Shown in pieces: positions 8,879-21,849 of a stretch of DNA of 64,000 nucleotides (positions are counted from its first letter, which is position 1; every line of letters starts with the position of its first letter). The DNA comes from Symbiodinium microadriaticum (Eukaryota > Sar > Dinophyceae > Suessiales > Symbiodiniaceae). The stretch lies in contig LSRX01000164.1 in NCBI GenBank assembly GCA_001939145.1, positions 382,949-446,948 of the forward strand, in the 5' to 3' direction. Made by a program: the position numbers and the translations under genes. Under the pieces are notes generated by a model. It was not told the origin of the DNA. It saw only the letters and a program-made list of their open reading frames with translations, and did no database searches.

Positions 8879-11800
8879 TATTTATTTATTTATTTATACT
8901 GATTGATTGGATGTTCCCCTATTTATACACTTCTATATACACACACACACACACATACACGCATGCATGCATGCATGCATGCATGCATGCATGCATGCAT
9001 GCATGCATGCATGCATAGCCGAACTCCTCACGAAGTCGGGCTGCCTCCCGCTCATCCTGCAATCGAGCTTCCTCCTGCTCCTACATACTTTTGTGTTCTT
9101 CCGCACTTTCGGTTGTCCGCATCCAGCAGGTTTGCCGTCTCATACAGCATCTTAGCCTCGGCAAGCTCTCGGGCGTGGCGTTCCTCAAGCTCCTGCAAAG
9201 CCTGCCTCAACCGCTTGAGGCGATGATCTTGCAACGAACGTGCAGACTGCTCAGCTTGCTCGTAGCTCGCACAGGCACTTGTAGCTGCCCTCAAGTTCCG
9301 AGGCTCGCCCAGGGATCCAGCAACCCTTAGGACCACCAGGCTAAGGGTTTGAACTCAGGTGATCGAGTCGGAGGGTTCGGGTTTAGGGGGCGAAGAGCCT
9401 TGGACCTCCAAAGATTAGGGTTCAAAGTTTAGGACTCCTAAGCTCTAGGGTCCTGGGGTTAGGGCTCCTGAGGTATACCCATAGGCCCCTAAGCAGTTCC
9501 TTTTTTGGGGACTACCTTGTAGGATTCTAAATATGAGCCATAAAAAGGAACTACTTAGGGGCCTATGGGTAGGGGTTCAGGGTTGAGGGCTCCTCCGAGC
9601 TCCAAAGGGCCGATCAAGTCTTTACCGTAGTCCAAAACCCCCCAAAAGTCCTAGGAACCTGATTAAGAAACCCTGGCCCTATAACCCCAATATATTAGGG
9701 CTCATATGAAGAACCCTAATGTAGTCCCAGGGTTTCTTAGTCAGGTTCCTACATTACCTTCTTGGCTGTGCCCCTACATAATCACATGGTAGCCCATTTG
9801 ATTGGTCCCTCAACCCGAGAACCCTAACTAAAGCCCAAAGAATCGTCCAGGGCTGCTTCCGGGGGCATGACGCCAATAGAGGCGCACGAGGCGCACCTTC
9901 TTTGGAGCCCCTTCCGGTGCTTGGCCTGGTGAGCGTTTAGGGTTTCGGGGTTAGAGGTTAGGGCTTTACAGGGTTTAGGGAAGGAGATTATGCAAGGGTT
10001 GTATGGTGTGTTGTAGATTGCTGTAGGGCTTATCTCATTTCCGACCAAACGTGTCGCTGACGTTCGGAGGCTGGTGTGACTTGCAACGAATGTGGGCAAG
10101 AAGCAACTTATCGGGCTTATTATAGGTCCTTGACGCACATATCGGGATTGTGGGGTCATTTAAATGTTAGCGTTGTATGCGCGACAGGGAATGATTATAA
10201 TCGTCCCATGATGATTCCTGTACGTCTTGTTATAGTCAATATCATTATTCAAGTCCCTACAGCAGGCTTTACGCTTCAACCCATCTTTGATTCGGCCTTG
10301 CGGCTTCGGGAGGGTGTGTAGTGTAGCCGGGGGCTAGGCACTTACAATCTCCCACGTCATTGACATGTGTTGGGGTCCCAACCCGGAACCTTATAAACCC
10401 CAAGCCAGAAGGGTTTCTCCCAAGCTTGCGGTGTGCATGTGGCTGGATGTCGCACAGCATGGGAAGTGCTGCATCAGGCTTCTGCGAAATGGTGAGGACT
10501 AGTGCATCATGAACGCTAGAGCTCACCAATCACCACAAGACCTTGCACAACTTGCAGCCTGTTAAATTAAAGCATCCGGCACTGGTGCCTTCCTCCGTCT
10601 CTACGCGCTCCACGTAGTCATCGTGATGCCAGGGATTGCAGGCCGCCTGCAGTTCTCCAGTTTCAGCTTGCATTTCGGAGCCGTCTAGAGGGGAGTAGAG
10701 TGCTGAGCGCCTGGGTCTTTCATAATCTTGGGATTGAATACGGGTTGTTGGTGCCTTATAAGGGGCCTTCATTGTGGAATGCCCTGGCCGCTAGAAAAGC
10801 AAAACCGCTTCCGGGCAATCCCAAAGCCAGACCGCTCCTGCCACTGCCTCCGCAATCTTGAGTTTCTCAGAACCAGCCCTCATGGTACCCTAAACCATAT
10901 CAAAGCTTCAAAATTTATAACCTCATCCGGAAACCCGAACCTCTGAATCCTAAACCTTCAACCCAGAACTCCGAATCCAACACCCGCCTCGATGCTCTCG
11001 CTCAGCAGGTGTTCATCGCCATGTGCCAAAGCGTGGAGCTCTTCATCGAGAGTCGCAGCCAGCGTGTCCATCTTGAGCTCCAGCGCTCTCCACGCATGGC
11101 TAGCCACCGTGTGCCTGGAGTTTCAGGGGAGAAGGAACTCCCCAAACCCAAGTCCAAGGTCTTTCGGGCTAAGCCATCGATGCTTTTTGGAAGGACTCTT
11201 CCGGATTTCTGGCATGCGAGAACCGCCTGAACTGCAGCACGAGAGGACTGACTGTCGAGGCCATGCAATTAGCTGACGACGCCAAACATCTTGGTTGCAA
11301 AAACTGCAGCCCTCAAACCCAGACTCTTACATTCTAGCTAAACTCTGTACCTGAAAACCAAAATCCACACAGCACGGCGTCTCCTAAAAAGCAGGAAAGT
11401 GCCAATCAGCTGTGCCAACGTGGGCAGTACCGGCTGGGGGTTTCTAGGAGCTAAGGCTACGGCCTTTCAGCAGTATTCCTAATAGCACATCGCTGCACTA
11501 CCTGCTTCCCCTCGTGGCAGAGTGCATCCAGCTTCTGTGACTTCAAGGTGTAGCGTATTGGCTTTGGTTAGTATAGGAGGAGCTTTAACAAAAAGAATAT
11601 GGCTTCGGGGTATATGATTCTAGAATCATAACAAGGAACCCACAAAATAGTATTAGTAATTATGCAGGCCCCTACATTAGGGTTTAGAGTTTAAGGCTTA
11701 GTCTGCCGGCCATTAGCTTGGAGTCCTGACTAAAATGACTAAAGCACAAGCAGGTCTCTTGAATCTTCTGGGTGACGTGCAAGCAGCTAGTTTCCAGCAG

Positions 11801-14800
11801 TGAAACCATGCAACGACCTACAAAAACTGTGCAAGTAGAGCTCGAAAGGTTGGACTTGTGTTAAACCTGGTGGACCGGAAGTTCTCTACTGTACGCTTCA
11901 CTGCAAAGGCTTAGGGACAGTCATGTTCGGGTTTCCTGCGTCATGCAACTCAGCATGTTTTTTGGGTTTAGGGTTTAGGGGTTTAGGGTTTAGAAGGGTT
12001 TAGGGTTTTTTATAACGTAGACACGGAATACATGAAAGGCGGGAAGTTTGAAAAGTCCTCGCAGTGACTCGCAACCTCTCAACCCCTGACACGAGAGATC
12101 TCTACCTCAGGGCTTCCGATGGTCCCCCGTGGGACAGATTTGCTGATCTTCTTGGAGGATTTAGACTTCAGGGGCCTTCACAACTTTGGTTCCAAAGTTG
12201 TGAAGGCCCCGGCCTAGTTACTAGCTAAGCACTCAAAGAGCAACCCAGATGCCTCTTGCCACGTGGATCGTGGCTGGGGAGAGCCACTTGCCAGTCGGCT
12301 CGGTCCTGCGGCATTAGCTGAACTTGCGAGATAGCCTTAGCCGAGCCTCCCTGTTTTAGGGTTTAGGGGTTTAGGGGTTCGGGGATTAGGGTTTAGGGGT
12401 TCAGGGTTTAGGGGTTAGGGTTTAGGGCTTAGGGGTGTAGGGCTTAGGGGTTTAGGGCTTTAGGGTTTAGGTTACCCTCTATACGCCCTAACATCGCAAG
12501 GAGTTTAGGTGTCGGCATTTCCTCAACCTACCCCTCCCGATTTTGTGGGGCCTCTTGTTGTTCCAAAACTAACTGGCACTTTGAGTCTGAGTTCCCACTC
12601 GCCCCAGGTCCCCTCACCGGTTGAGAAACATCCTGAAACCAAAGAAGGACCTCCTTGCCCGAAATACGATGGTAACGTGCTGATTTAGGATGTACATAGC
12701 TATAGGGTCTATAGGCATAGGGCTACCACAAACTCGAAAACCCCCCTCAACCCTGAACCCGCCGTCCTCCAGCATTCGGTTGAGGATCAGGGCCACCCGG
12801 GGGTTATGCGCAAAGCAGGCCGCGTGGGTGACGCTCCGCAGATCGGTCCGCGCTTGCCGTCGCTGGCGGAGTCGGGCCGTCTCGCCCTGGGTAATGATCT
12901 CACCTGGTGGGTTTAGGATTTACCTGGACCCCAAAAGGTATGTAGAATAATAGCATTTTATAGGTTTTTGGGCCATGATTTTACCTACATTTGGGGGGTT
13001 TAGGATTTAGTGCTTTTTGTATATGGCTACACTAGTCTGCGGGGCTTTGGGGCGTTTGTGTAAATGCAGGGCCGTTAACTGCCTGAAGCGTAATAATTAC
13101 CAATTTTCTCAAACTCATATTCCTGTTACAATCACCTACGACCTTAACAGGTGCTGCTAAAACATCTTGAGTCCTTACCCACCAGGGCATCTGTCCAAAA
13201 CACGCACATAAAGCTTCTTGGGATGTCTTGAAGGAGTGAGTGAATGTAGAAGCCGCAACAGCCTCTGTAGAGAGTTCTGGGGGTTATTATACTGAAACCA
13301 TAATAAACCCTAAACCCCAAAAAGAGCCCCAGAAACACTGGTATTAAAACTTACTCAAGCTTCTTTACATGCGTGGCCTGACAGGAACTGCTCCACAGCT
13401 TCGACCGGCACCGAGTGGGTCCGCGTGGAGTCGATGGCGTCGAAGAGGTCAATAAGGTCCCGCAACAATCCGAAATCCTTGAGCGGAGCTTCGCGGTTAA
13501 GATTCAAGTGTTTTCGGTATAATGGGTTTTCAGGGCTTTAGGACATAAGAAAGCGCAATCCTTGAGCATCTTGCTTTTTCTGCCTTCTCTGCTGATTTAC
13601 GGCGCTGTCGAGCTTCGACTCGGGCTTAGGGTGTGTATAACAGTTGGAACAAGCAGATATCAGTTAGGAGTAGGGTTGAGGGTTTAGGGTTTAGGCTTTA
13701 GGGGTGAAAGGTTCAGGGTTGAGGGTTTAGAGATCCAAGGTGGCTTCTTCTGTGGATAAGGGCTGTGGCTTCTCGCATTGCTTGCCCCAAGAAATGAGCA
13801 TGCTCCATTCCGTTGCAGTGGCCCTTCATCCGGCCTCCACCAAAACCAAAACCTGATACTTCTACCCTAACCCTAAACCTAAACCCTAAACCCTAAACTC
13901 TAAACCCTAAACCCTAAACCCAAACCCTTCTAGTGGTCATAACTGCAAACCCGACATCCGAGCCCTGGACTCCTCGAGAACCCTAACCCCAAGCTTCACG
14001 GTAGCGGAGGCCTTGTAACACTCAATCCAGATCCTAGAAAGAGACCCCCTTAGAGGAACCCTAAAAAAGAGACCCCTTCTTCAAAGGAACCCTATAAAGA
14101 GACCCCTTTTAAGGATCTTCACTAAGTCCACAAGGCGGCTCGCTGCAAGGGGGGTTTAGGGCTTGGGTTTAGGGTCGTTCGTGGGGTTTAGCGTCGTGTC
14201 ATGTCTAGTGGCGCCCTTTGACCTCGGGCCTAAGGTCTGGATTTCAAGGCTTTCGGGGTTTAGGGTTTAGGTTAAGCAAGAAAAATCTACAAACACTACA
14301 AGCAGGAGTGACGTCCAGGCTATACCCAAGCCCCTCAGCCCATGTCCTTCTTAACTCCGTACCGAGACTCCATAAACCCGAAAGCTCTAAACTCCACAAA
14401 GAGCCGTAAATCCCATAACGCTTGCAGTACACCTTGAACCCTGACCGCCCAAGCCCGCAGCCCGAGCCTTTAGCCCCAAATTCGAAACCCTAAACCCTTT
14501 TATAACCAGAAACCCTAGGGTTTAGGGTTTAGGATTTAGGGGTTTAGGGTTTAGGGTTTAGGATTTAGGGTTTATAGGGTTTAGGGTTTAGGGCTATAAT
14601 GGCCCCAAAGGGGGGCTTCACGTCGGAGCCGGGGTGCTGGCTTGATCGAGGTCGCCTTCCCGGCTTTCACTTTGTCATCAGACGGCGGGTGCTTGATCCA
14701 GCGCAGCATCGTTCGAATGTCTGTCCTGACTCCACGGTTTTAAACAGATAACGGTCCTAATCCCTGGGGTTTGGGGTTTAGGGTTTGACCCTTAACCCTT

Positions 14801-16545
14801 CACCGTGGCTCCAGTTTGAGCCTGAAATAGTGGGCGACAAAAACAGCAATCTCCATGTGGCCCTGTTGAGGGGAGCTCCCCACATATTTGAAGAATGTCC
14901 ATTACACCCTACCTTAACCCCAAATAACCTACCTTTTGAAGGACTTTTACAAAGAAAACCAGAATAACGAACGCTAAAAGGTAGGTTTTTTGGGGTCCAG
15001 GTGCTCCCTGAATCCTCAGCGCTTCTAGAGATCCAGGGGTTAGGGGGTTATTGCTTCGAAGAGAAAGGATCTTGGCAGGCGAAGTTGAAGCTTCAAGTTG
15101 TAAGGCTTCACGTATTAGGGCCAATAACTTTAGGGCTTAATTACCCTAAACCCTAGACCCTTTAGTAGGTTTAGTATAGGGATTACAGGGTTGAAGTAGG
15201 GCCAATCCTCGGAAGCATGGGCCACGTTTCAGCGCTCCTACAAGTTAGGGTTTAGGGTTTAGGTTTAGGGTTTAGGGTCGGGAGCTAAAGGCAAGTCTCA
15301 CATGACAACTAGGGTCAGTAGGGTTTGGAGCCCAGCGGAATATCTCAACAAGAGCTATAGGCAACCCTAAACCCTCCATGAGCCTTAACCCTACCCCCGA
15401 AACAAGCAAACCCCAAAAAACTCTACACCCTAAGTACCCCAACAAGCAGTCAAAGCCAGGCTTCTTCTTCGCAAAGGGAAACACGGCCTGTAGGAAACCA
15501 CGCAACGTGAGCTCCATTGATGCCGTGGGCGTCACAGCTGCAGGCTTCTCCTCCGCGATTTCCTTCCTGGCTTAGGATTTGTTTTTCAAACGTTCCTTTA
15601 GGGTTTGGGGTTTGGGAGTCCGGGATACTGTGACATAATAGCAAAAGCTGTATCAGAGTCAGCTTTGTTAAAACCGAACAAAACAGACGATAAACAGACA
15701 AACAGCGAAACTCTAATTGTATACAGATACATGTATTCCGACACCGCGAAAACTTTGGAGCCACGAGTTCCCGCCCAAGTCTCAGCATTAGTGAGATCTC
15801 CGCTTTCCGCCGTTCGGCAGCTTCGTGGCCTGAGAGACAGGAGCTGTCAAGGGATGATGGCGGGGTGTTCGGGTTGCAGAACAGAAGTCTTAATGATTGC
15901 TATCCCTGTATAGCCTGGATAATAGCTCCTGTATAGTAATGGTATAATATGCTTCAAAGCCGCAGACTAATTGATAACTAAGGCTTCGATCTATACTCAG
16001 GGTTAGTTTAGGATGGCGTGTGTCTCGGCATGTACACTGTACTTCTAATGTTAATGGTCTGCATAGTAGGGCCTTTGGTTCCTCTTTTTGGTCCTTGAAA
16101 GCCTACAGCATAGCTCAAATCCCTCATGCCCAAAAGTCCTGAAAGCCTGACACCATACAAGTTCTGTTTTCTTTTATCGCTTTGGAAACATAGCGTGTTT
16201 AGCAAGCCTAACGGCCCTAACACGAACTTCGACTTGAAGACACAAAGCTTTTCAAATCTAACAGCCCGAATCTTCAATCCAAGTAAACGCTAAACAGCTC
16301 CAATTTGCACCCTAGCCTAAACCCCTGATCCCAAAGCCGGAAATCAATGAAACCGTCAAGTGGCACAACTCAAGATGCCAACCATGTATTCCGGGGGACC
16401 CTTAGAAAAGCCTATTAGAATCCCAACTTCCCAAAACCCTAAATCCTAGACCCTTAACATCAACTCTTAAACCCGATAAGACCCGCATAAACCCTATGTA
16501 CCCATAGGCCCCTAAGTAGCTCCTTTTTGGGATTACCTTATAGGA
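8879..16545. repeat. 7.67-kb direct duplication, copy 2
   Basis: Counterpart of 478-8144 at a constant offset of 8401. It continues past the copy-1 break into the rest of the A element and unique sequence, so copy 2 holds the intact right junction. Confidence 0.95.
9019..15829 (-). CDS. second copy of the minus-strand exon series
   Basis: All exon candidates of 618-7428 recur here: 9019-9336 (broken coiled coil), 9832-9929, 10422-10519, 10526-10717, 10984-11101, 12231-12336, 12759-12903, 13367-13500, 13541-13626, 14622-14725, 15438-15570 and 15745-15829. Palindromes recur at 9476-9571, 9653-9750, 11569-11679, 12921-13003 and 14905-15003, and the hairpin at 12171-12210. No difference from copy 1 was noticed, so there is no sign yet that one copy is decaying separately. 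Confidence 0.5.
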
Positions 16546-16592
16546 TTCTAAATATATACCATAAAAAGGAACTACTTAGGGGCCTATGGGTA
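16499..16592. repeat. palindromic element, family A, complete
   Basis: TACCCATAGGCCCCTAAG ... CTTAGGGGCCTATGGGTA, 94 bp, loop CCTTATAGGATTCTAAATAT. It straddles the right edge of the duplicated block (16545). Confidence 0.95.
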
Positions 16593-16709
16593 AGCCCCTG
16601 GCCGACGGGAACAAAAGCCACAGTCCCGGGGGCTGGTCGCATGCTTGTCCGGGTGCAAAGGAAGACCAGCCTTGAGCCTCGTGGAAAACTTAAATAACAT
16701 ATGATGCTA

Positions 16710-16800
16710 TATACGTATATGTATATATATATATATATATATATTATACACATAAATATATACACATATATATATATATATATATACACACAAAACAATA
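16710..16800. repeat. AT-rich microsatellite (TA/CA)
   Basis: TATA runs with short CACA ends; Tyr/Ile-rich frames here are not coding. Confidence 0.95.
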
Positions 16801-16927
16801 AGCCCCAAAACCCTAAACCCTAAGCCCCAAAACCCTAAACCCTTATAGGGCTCTTCAGGGTTTAGGGGTCCGACCGTCAGGGCTCTGGTTCACAGTTGAA
16901 GTGTTTCTGGAGGCCAGTAGACATACG

Positions 16928-17029
16928 GTTGATGACAAAAAAATAATCCTGCATTACCCATAATAAGGAATGTACCATAATTCCCATAGTTTGGAGCCCT
17001 TAAGGTAATGCAAGATTTATATCATCAAC
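16928..17029. repeat. palindromic element with GTTGATGA ends
   Basis: GTTGATGA...ATCCTGCATTACC (16928-16958) pairs with GGTAATGCAAGATT...TCATCAAC (17004-17029); about 102 bp. Distinct from families A-H; only one copy seen in the window. Confidence 0.75.
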
Positions 17030-17327
17030 ATTATGATGTTTAACTCTTCCGGAGTCCCTGAGCAGAGAAATTCAAAACTGCTGCTCAGCCTACGAGCCTA
17101 CGAAACAGAATTCAACCCGTGACAGCCTAGAAGCTATACCCGTATCCCCTCAACCTTGGGACAAGCTGCAACCCCAAAAACTTGTCGGTTCCCTAAACCC
17201 TGAACCTAAACCTCAATTTGTCAGAACGTGAGCCTGGCGACTGCGCCGATAGAAACATGCAGCTAAAGCTTCGAGGTTCTCACGTTAGCGTCATGGCCTC
17301 AAGTCCTTATGAGTCCTCGGAAACCTA

Positions 17328-17468
17328 TAGATTCAGGGCGGAGGATTCAGCTGTCATGCTTTCGCGTTTAAGCAGAGTTCGAACGCCGAGTGGCAGTGAG
17401 CGCATGCCGCCGCCCTCGCGAAGCCAGTACTCGTCACGATAGAGGTCGAAGGCCAAGAGGACGTCGGC
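17328..17468 (-). CDS. exon, function unknown
   Basis: After AG (GTTAG) the minus frame reads ADVLLAFDLYRDEYWLREGG then GMRSLPLGVRTLLKRESM and continues to a TAG at about 17328. Dense acidic/aromatic residues and strong third-position G/C make coding likely. Either a C-terminal exon or one with a donor shortly before the stop. No domain assigned. A weaker minus stretch (LHVSIGAVARLTF, 17222-17260) follows. Confidence 0.55.
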
Positions 17469-18519
17469 CTAACAACTCCGGATTCAGAGATATCCTAAAC
17501 CTGGCATGCCCACCTAGACGCCCCACGCTAAATCCCCAAGCCTCTAAACACGGCACCCCTAAACTCAAAGCTCCTCATAACATGCCCGAGAATTTGAGCG
17601 CTTACTCAGAAGTATACTGGCTGAACATCAACCTACACCATAGGGGCTGTAGGGGTCCCTGTACCTACATAGTTTGAAACTAGGCCTTTGACAGGGATGC
17701 ACCTACATGGTAGGTCAGGGGCGAAAGGGCATATTTCATGGGCACATGGACTCGCAAGGATGCGTAGTGGGATCCTTTCATATGGCTTCCGTGATTCTAT
17801 ACAAAGACTCTCAATCTGTGTTGTTGAAAGGAAGGTTCCAAAAAATAAAGGCGCGTGAGTTCAACGATTGACTCAGGGTTCTAGGAGATTTCAGGGATTC
17901 ATTTTCGGATGTTCTGGAAGAGCTGGGCTTAGGGTTGAGGTCTACGTGGCGAGAGCTCAGGGCTCAGCACTGAAGCATGGAACTTCGTGCTTTAGACTTG
18001 AGGCTTTAGGACTTTAGGGTTTGGGATTCGGTAGGTCTGGAAACCGGTAAGACGACAGCAGGCCCAAAAAGAAGAATGATCCTAACTATGCGGGCTTCTG
18101 CAAGCTGCACGCTCTGTCCTCAGCCTTATCGACTATCGTACGGTCGGCATCATCATGTCTAACTCAACAGAACCCTGAAACACTGAACCCTAAACTCTGC
18201 ACCCTAAATCCCGCAACCTGAAACCTGACAGGAAGCAATGGCCTTCCTAAACAGGCGTCCGCTCTCTGCTTCCAGGGTGTCGGAGGCCTGGGACACCTGA
18301 GGACGTTTGGTGCGGTTTAGGCTTCGGTTTATGGTTCTATAGGGCCTCAAACAGGATTTAGAGTTTACAGGTAAAAGCAACAGGAAACGTCAAGCAGCAA
18401 GAAACCTCAATATGCGTCAATGATGGCAATGATGATCATCACCGCAACAAGATGTGCCGGGCCTATCGTTAGCAAGACTGCTTGGATGCAGCAAAGAAGG
18501 CTATGCATGTTAATGTCTA

Positions 18520-18620
18520 CATAAATATATATATATATATATGTATATGTATTTGTATACGTGTATACATAGACACAAAAACACACATAAGTATATACTA
18601 AAATATACTCAGACAGACAT
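18520..18620. repeat. AT/ACAC microsatellite
   Basis: ATATAT run followed by imperfect ACACA and ATACTA units; frames here are low-complexity. Confidence 0.9.
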
Positions 18621-18787
18621 AGAGACAGAGTTCCAACTCGGAGGATTGGGTCGCAGGGCATGGGGTTCGAGAGGGTTTAGGCAAGAAGTTGCTGCTGTGC
18701 ACAGTTCCCGGCGTCCGGTGTGACTGTTGACTGTTTCGAGGTTAAGCCGATGGCTCTCCCTGTTTAACTAATAATTTTTCTCTACAG

Positions 18788-18889
18788 TCAGTGATGCCTG
18801 CGGTGCTCAAGGCCAACGGCCTTGGTAAGAAGAGCTGGGAGGTCAAATACCCCGACAGCAGTCCGACAGAGGACCGAAGCCTTCGACTG
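18788..18889 (+). CDS. coding-like exon, strand uncertain
   Basis: Plus reading: a good acceptor (TTTTTCTCTACAG), then SVMPAVLKANGLGKKSWEVK and YPDSSPTEDRSLRL, ending before a GTTTAGGGG donor. Plus codons have more third-position G/C than minus codons. The minus strand is also open (SVLCRTAVGVFDLPALLTKA..., stop at 18788-18790), and nearly all neighbours are minus, so the strand is not settled. Confidence 0.4.
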
Positions 18890-19089
18890 GTTTAGGGGCT
18901 TGCGTTTAGCGGCTTGTGGCGTGGACCTCTGGGTCTATTTGGCGATCTTTTCGGCTTTCTAATCAAATGTTGACACTTTAACTGTAGAGAATCTGAGGCT
19001 TGGGCCTTACAAGTTCGTTTAGATGGTTGTAGGGTCTATCACAATGTCCCGTCCTTCTAACGCCGGAAACCAACAAGAATGTGTCTTTC

Positions 19090-20240
19090 ACGTCGCTCTC
19101 CTCCTTTTAATTTCTCTCCTCCCGTTCCTCTTCCATACCTATCCACTCTGCCGTTTGTCGGGAAGACAGCCATGACCAAAATGCAGGCGTGCAGGTGGAC
19201 GAAGTGAACTCTTCATTCTCTCGTCTCTCCCTCTCGCCTTCCTTTGATTGATCCTTCTTCTCTTTTCTTGTCTTTTCGCCTTCTTCTTTCAAGGACAAGG
19301 GTAACGCGAAGGAAAGGCAAAGGGGCGACGTCAGTTCCTCCCGACGCGTTTCGTTGTTTGCCTTCCCTCTCACGTTGTTCTCTTTTGCTTCTCTCTCTCT
19401 CTCTCTCTCCACCTTTTTCTTGCTCCCGTTCTCTTCCTCGCTGCCACGTCTTGCTCTCTCATCTCTCCCGTCCCCTCTTTCTTTATACCTTTCTGTGAAA
19501 CTAAAGGAAGCAATAGAAAACAGAAACGAAGACATAAGATGCACCCCCTCCCTCCCTCGCTCCCTCCTTCCGTCCCTCGCTAGTATGTTTGAGTTGAAAA
19601 TTGTCGTTATCTTTCTCCCACTCTCTTTGTCCCGTCGCTTCCCCATATTCCTTCTCCTCCTCCCTTTTCCTGCCTCCCGTCGTTCTCTCTCTATGACTCA
19701 GAAGGAAGAAGGACGATTAACAAGGAAGAAGACAAGGGAGCAAGAGAAAAGATAAAAAGAAACGGAGAGAGAATCGAGAAGGGCAAAAGGAGAACGTGAG
19801 CCATAAGGAAAGAAAGCCAGAAACAAAGAGAGAATGTAAGAGGGAAAGATAATCAAGACGGAGAGTGGGGGAAAGACAGGAGGCGATGCAGAAAGCAGTC
19901 GAAAGTGCCTTGCCTTCCGCATCTGTTCATTCTGTGTTCTTCTCTCCTGTCTCAATGTCTCATTGGTGTTAAACCCGGAAGAACTTGTGGAGGAATCCTC
20001 TTCATTCACCCTGCACCCTTCCTCTCCCACCGCTCGTCCGCTCTCCTTTCTTTGATGCTCGCGTCGTCTGGCGGAAAGTTTAGGAACCAGGAAGGAGAGA
20101 GGAGAAGGGAAAGGACAATAATGAGAAATGACGGAAAGTAGAGACATACAGAGACAGCGAGACAGAGCTTCAAGCCCAGCAGAGGAAGAAGAGTGAGAAA
20201 CGAAGATCGGAGAAGAGGCGGAAGGGGTGGACACAAGAAA
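19090..20240. other. pyrimidine/purine-skewed tract
   Basis: From about 19090 to 19720 the plus strand is strongly pyrimidine-rich (CTC, TTCC, CTCT runs); 19700-19900 and 20080-20230 are purine-rich. Frames of up to 182 codons exist on both strands but translate to Arg/Glu/Ser/Leu low complexity in several frames at once, which is what skewed composition gives. There are no telomere-like heptamers or palindromes for 1.1 kb, unlike the rest of the window. May be long 3' UTR of the minus exon at 20243-20294. Confidence 0.7.
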
Positions 20241-20242
20241 TG

Positions 20243-20294
20243 TCAATCAACGGCTCTCAGCGCCTCCTCTGCGTCCGAGCCAACCAGAGAGGCC
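20243..20294 (-). CDS. C-terminal exon, function unknown
   Basis: After acceptor ATCCTACAG the minus frame reads ASLVGSDAEEALRAVD and stops at TGA (20243-20245). Short, but acceptor, texture and stop agree. Downstream lies the composition-skewed tract. Confidence 0.5.
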
Positions 20295-20801
20295 CTGTAG
20301 GATCGGACCGTGAAGCCACCGGTGCCTTGGCGACTTGGCGGGATTGGGACTCCTACGAGCTACGGAAATGTAAGGTTTAGGATCTGTAGGATGATAGGGT
20401 TAATTTAGGGTTGAGGGATATAGGCTTTAAAGAGAACAGGATCTTGCGGCAGTGGCCACCAGGACCAATATATAATATTAGTCCCCTCTACCCCGGGCAG
20501 ATGGGGTGTAATCTTGATTGCCTCAAGACGCCAGATGCTGCATGCCAAATCTTCGTTGCCCACAAAACCCGTATTTCCAAACCCACTTCGCACAAGCCTG
20601 ATTTCACGCATGTACCCCGTTAATTACTCCTCTGACGCCAACCTCTCTAGACATGCCACTGGGCTTGGCTACTGCCAGTATCTCCTATCCAACATAAGGA
20701 CAGCCCTAGCCTTCTTAAAAGTTGAGCACTTGGCATTCATTCAACAAGCCCGACAGCTTGAACCTTACTGTGGCGACCATGTCCTTTCAGGCAAACCTCA
20801 C

Positions 20802-20871
20802 CCCGGCTTCCGCAGAAGTTCTGAATAATTGGCCTTCTTTCTTTGGGGGCCAGGATCACAGCTTCCCTCTC
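20802..20871 (-). CDS. exon, function unknown
   Basis: Between an AG (CTGAAG) and a strong GTGAGG donor the minus frame reads EREAVILAPKERRPIIQNFC then GSR. Probably an internal exon of the gene ending at 20243. Confidence 0.55.
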
Positions 20872-21239
20872 CTTCAGGTAGAGTGGCTCAACACAGCCTG
20901 CGTGTGAATTGAAAATCAATGATTCCGACCCAGTACTTTGGGGAACCATAGAATTCAGAATACCTTGGCTTTAAAGGGATTGTTACAGCGTAGGTATGGC
21001 TTGGGCGCTCGAAGACTCTCCCAATCCCAACCCGAAACTCGAAACCCTAAACCCTAAGCCTAAAACCCTAAACCCTAAGCCCTAGACCTTAAGGGTTTCT
21101 GGGTTTCTGGGGTTAAAAGATGATTAGGGTTTAGGGGCCTTGACGCTCAACACTTCCCATGATTCCGAAAGCCTCGGCTTCAACACTGGATCCGGATACC
21201 TTTGACATGGAAGACTCGCCTCCGCACTGAGCCATCGAC

Positions 21240-21300
21240 CCTAAACCCTAAACCCCAAACCTTAAACCCTAAACCCTATAAACCCTATAAGTCCTAAACC
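21240..21300. repeat. telomere-like CCCTAAA array
   Basis: CCCTAAA and CCCTATAAA units. Similar short arrays at 21040-21085 and 21400-21460. Confidence 0.85.
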
Positions 21301-21599
21301 GTAACACTCAGAGAGAGAGAGAGGGAGGACGGCAACAAAAATACCAAGAAACGTCAAACGCCACCGACACCTCACGACTACTCACGGAGCCCCATAAGTT
21401 TAAACATCAACCCTAAACCGTAAGCCCATCAACCCCAAACCCCAGTCCTGAAAACCCCAAACACATTGAAGCAACCAGGCGCTTCCTCGGCCCTTCGGCC
21501 ACTGCTCGGAACTCGCATCCTCAAAGCAGGGAATTGCTGTCTTGCAATTGGGGCTTGAAGTTTAGAGTTCAGTTATGTTTTCGTAGGATTTGAGATTGT

Positions 21600-21765
21600 A
21601 GGGTTGGGTGTCTTCGAAGCACAGAAGAATCTGATGCAGTCTCTCGCTTCAAAACATATGCCCTCGAAGCACTGTGTCTGATGTCACCGGACGCTCCGCA
21701 ACCCTTGAAGGAGTCGCTGTTGCTTATTGAAGTCTGGACTTCTGCTCTCTCAGCGCTCGTTTTCC
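21600..21765 (-). CDS. candidate exon, Ser-rich
   Basis: Minus frame KTSAERAEVQTSISNSDSFK then GCGASGDIRHSASRAYVLKR, open for over 60 codons. The plus strand is open here too (ALEALCLMSPDAPQPLKESL), so strand rests on the general minus bias. Confidence 0.35.
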
Positions 21766-21849
21766 CATCACCTCCCCCAAAACCCAAACTCCACACCCTA
21801 AACCCTAAACGGCTGCAAGCTTGAAAGCCCTTTGTCGGCATCATTTGCT

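Noticed and set aside
8126-8902. Open frames across the N gaps (also 45144-46078)
   Set aside because: Ns are not sequence; no coding claim is possible.
19107-20246. 179- and 182-codon minus frames and the 133-codon plus frame
   Set aside because: Low-complexity Arg/Glu/Ser/Leu products from the purine/pyrimidine skew, open in several frames at once.
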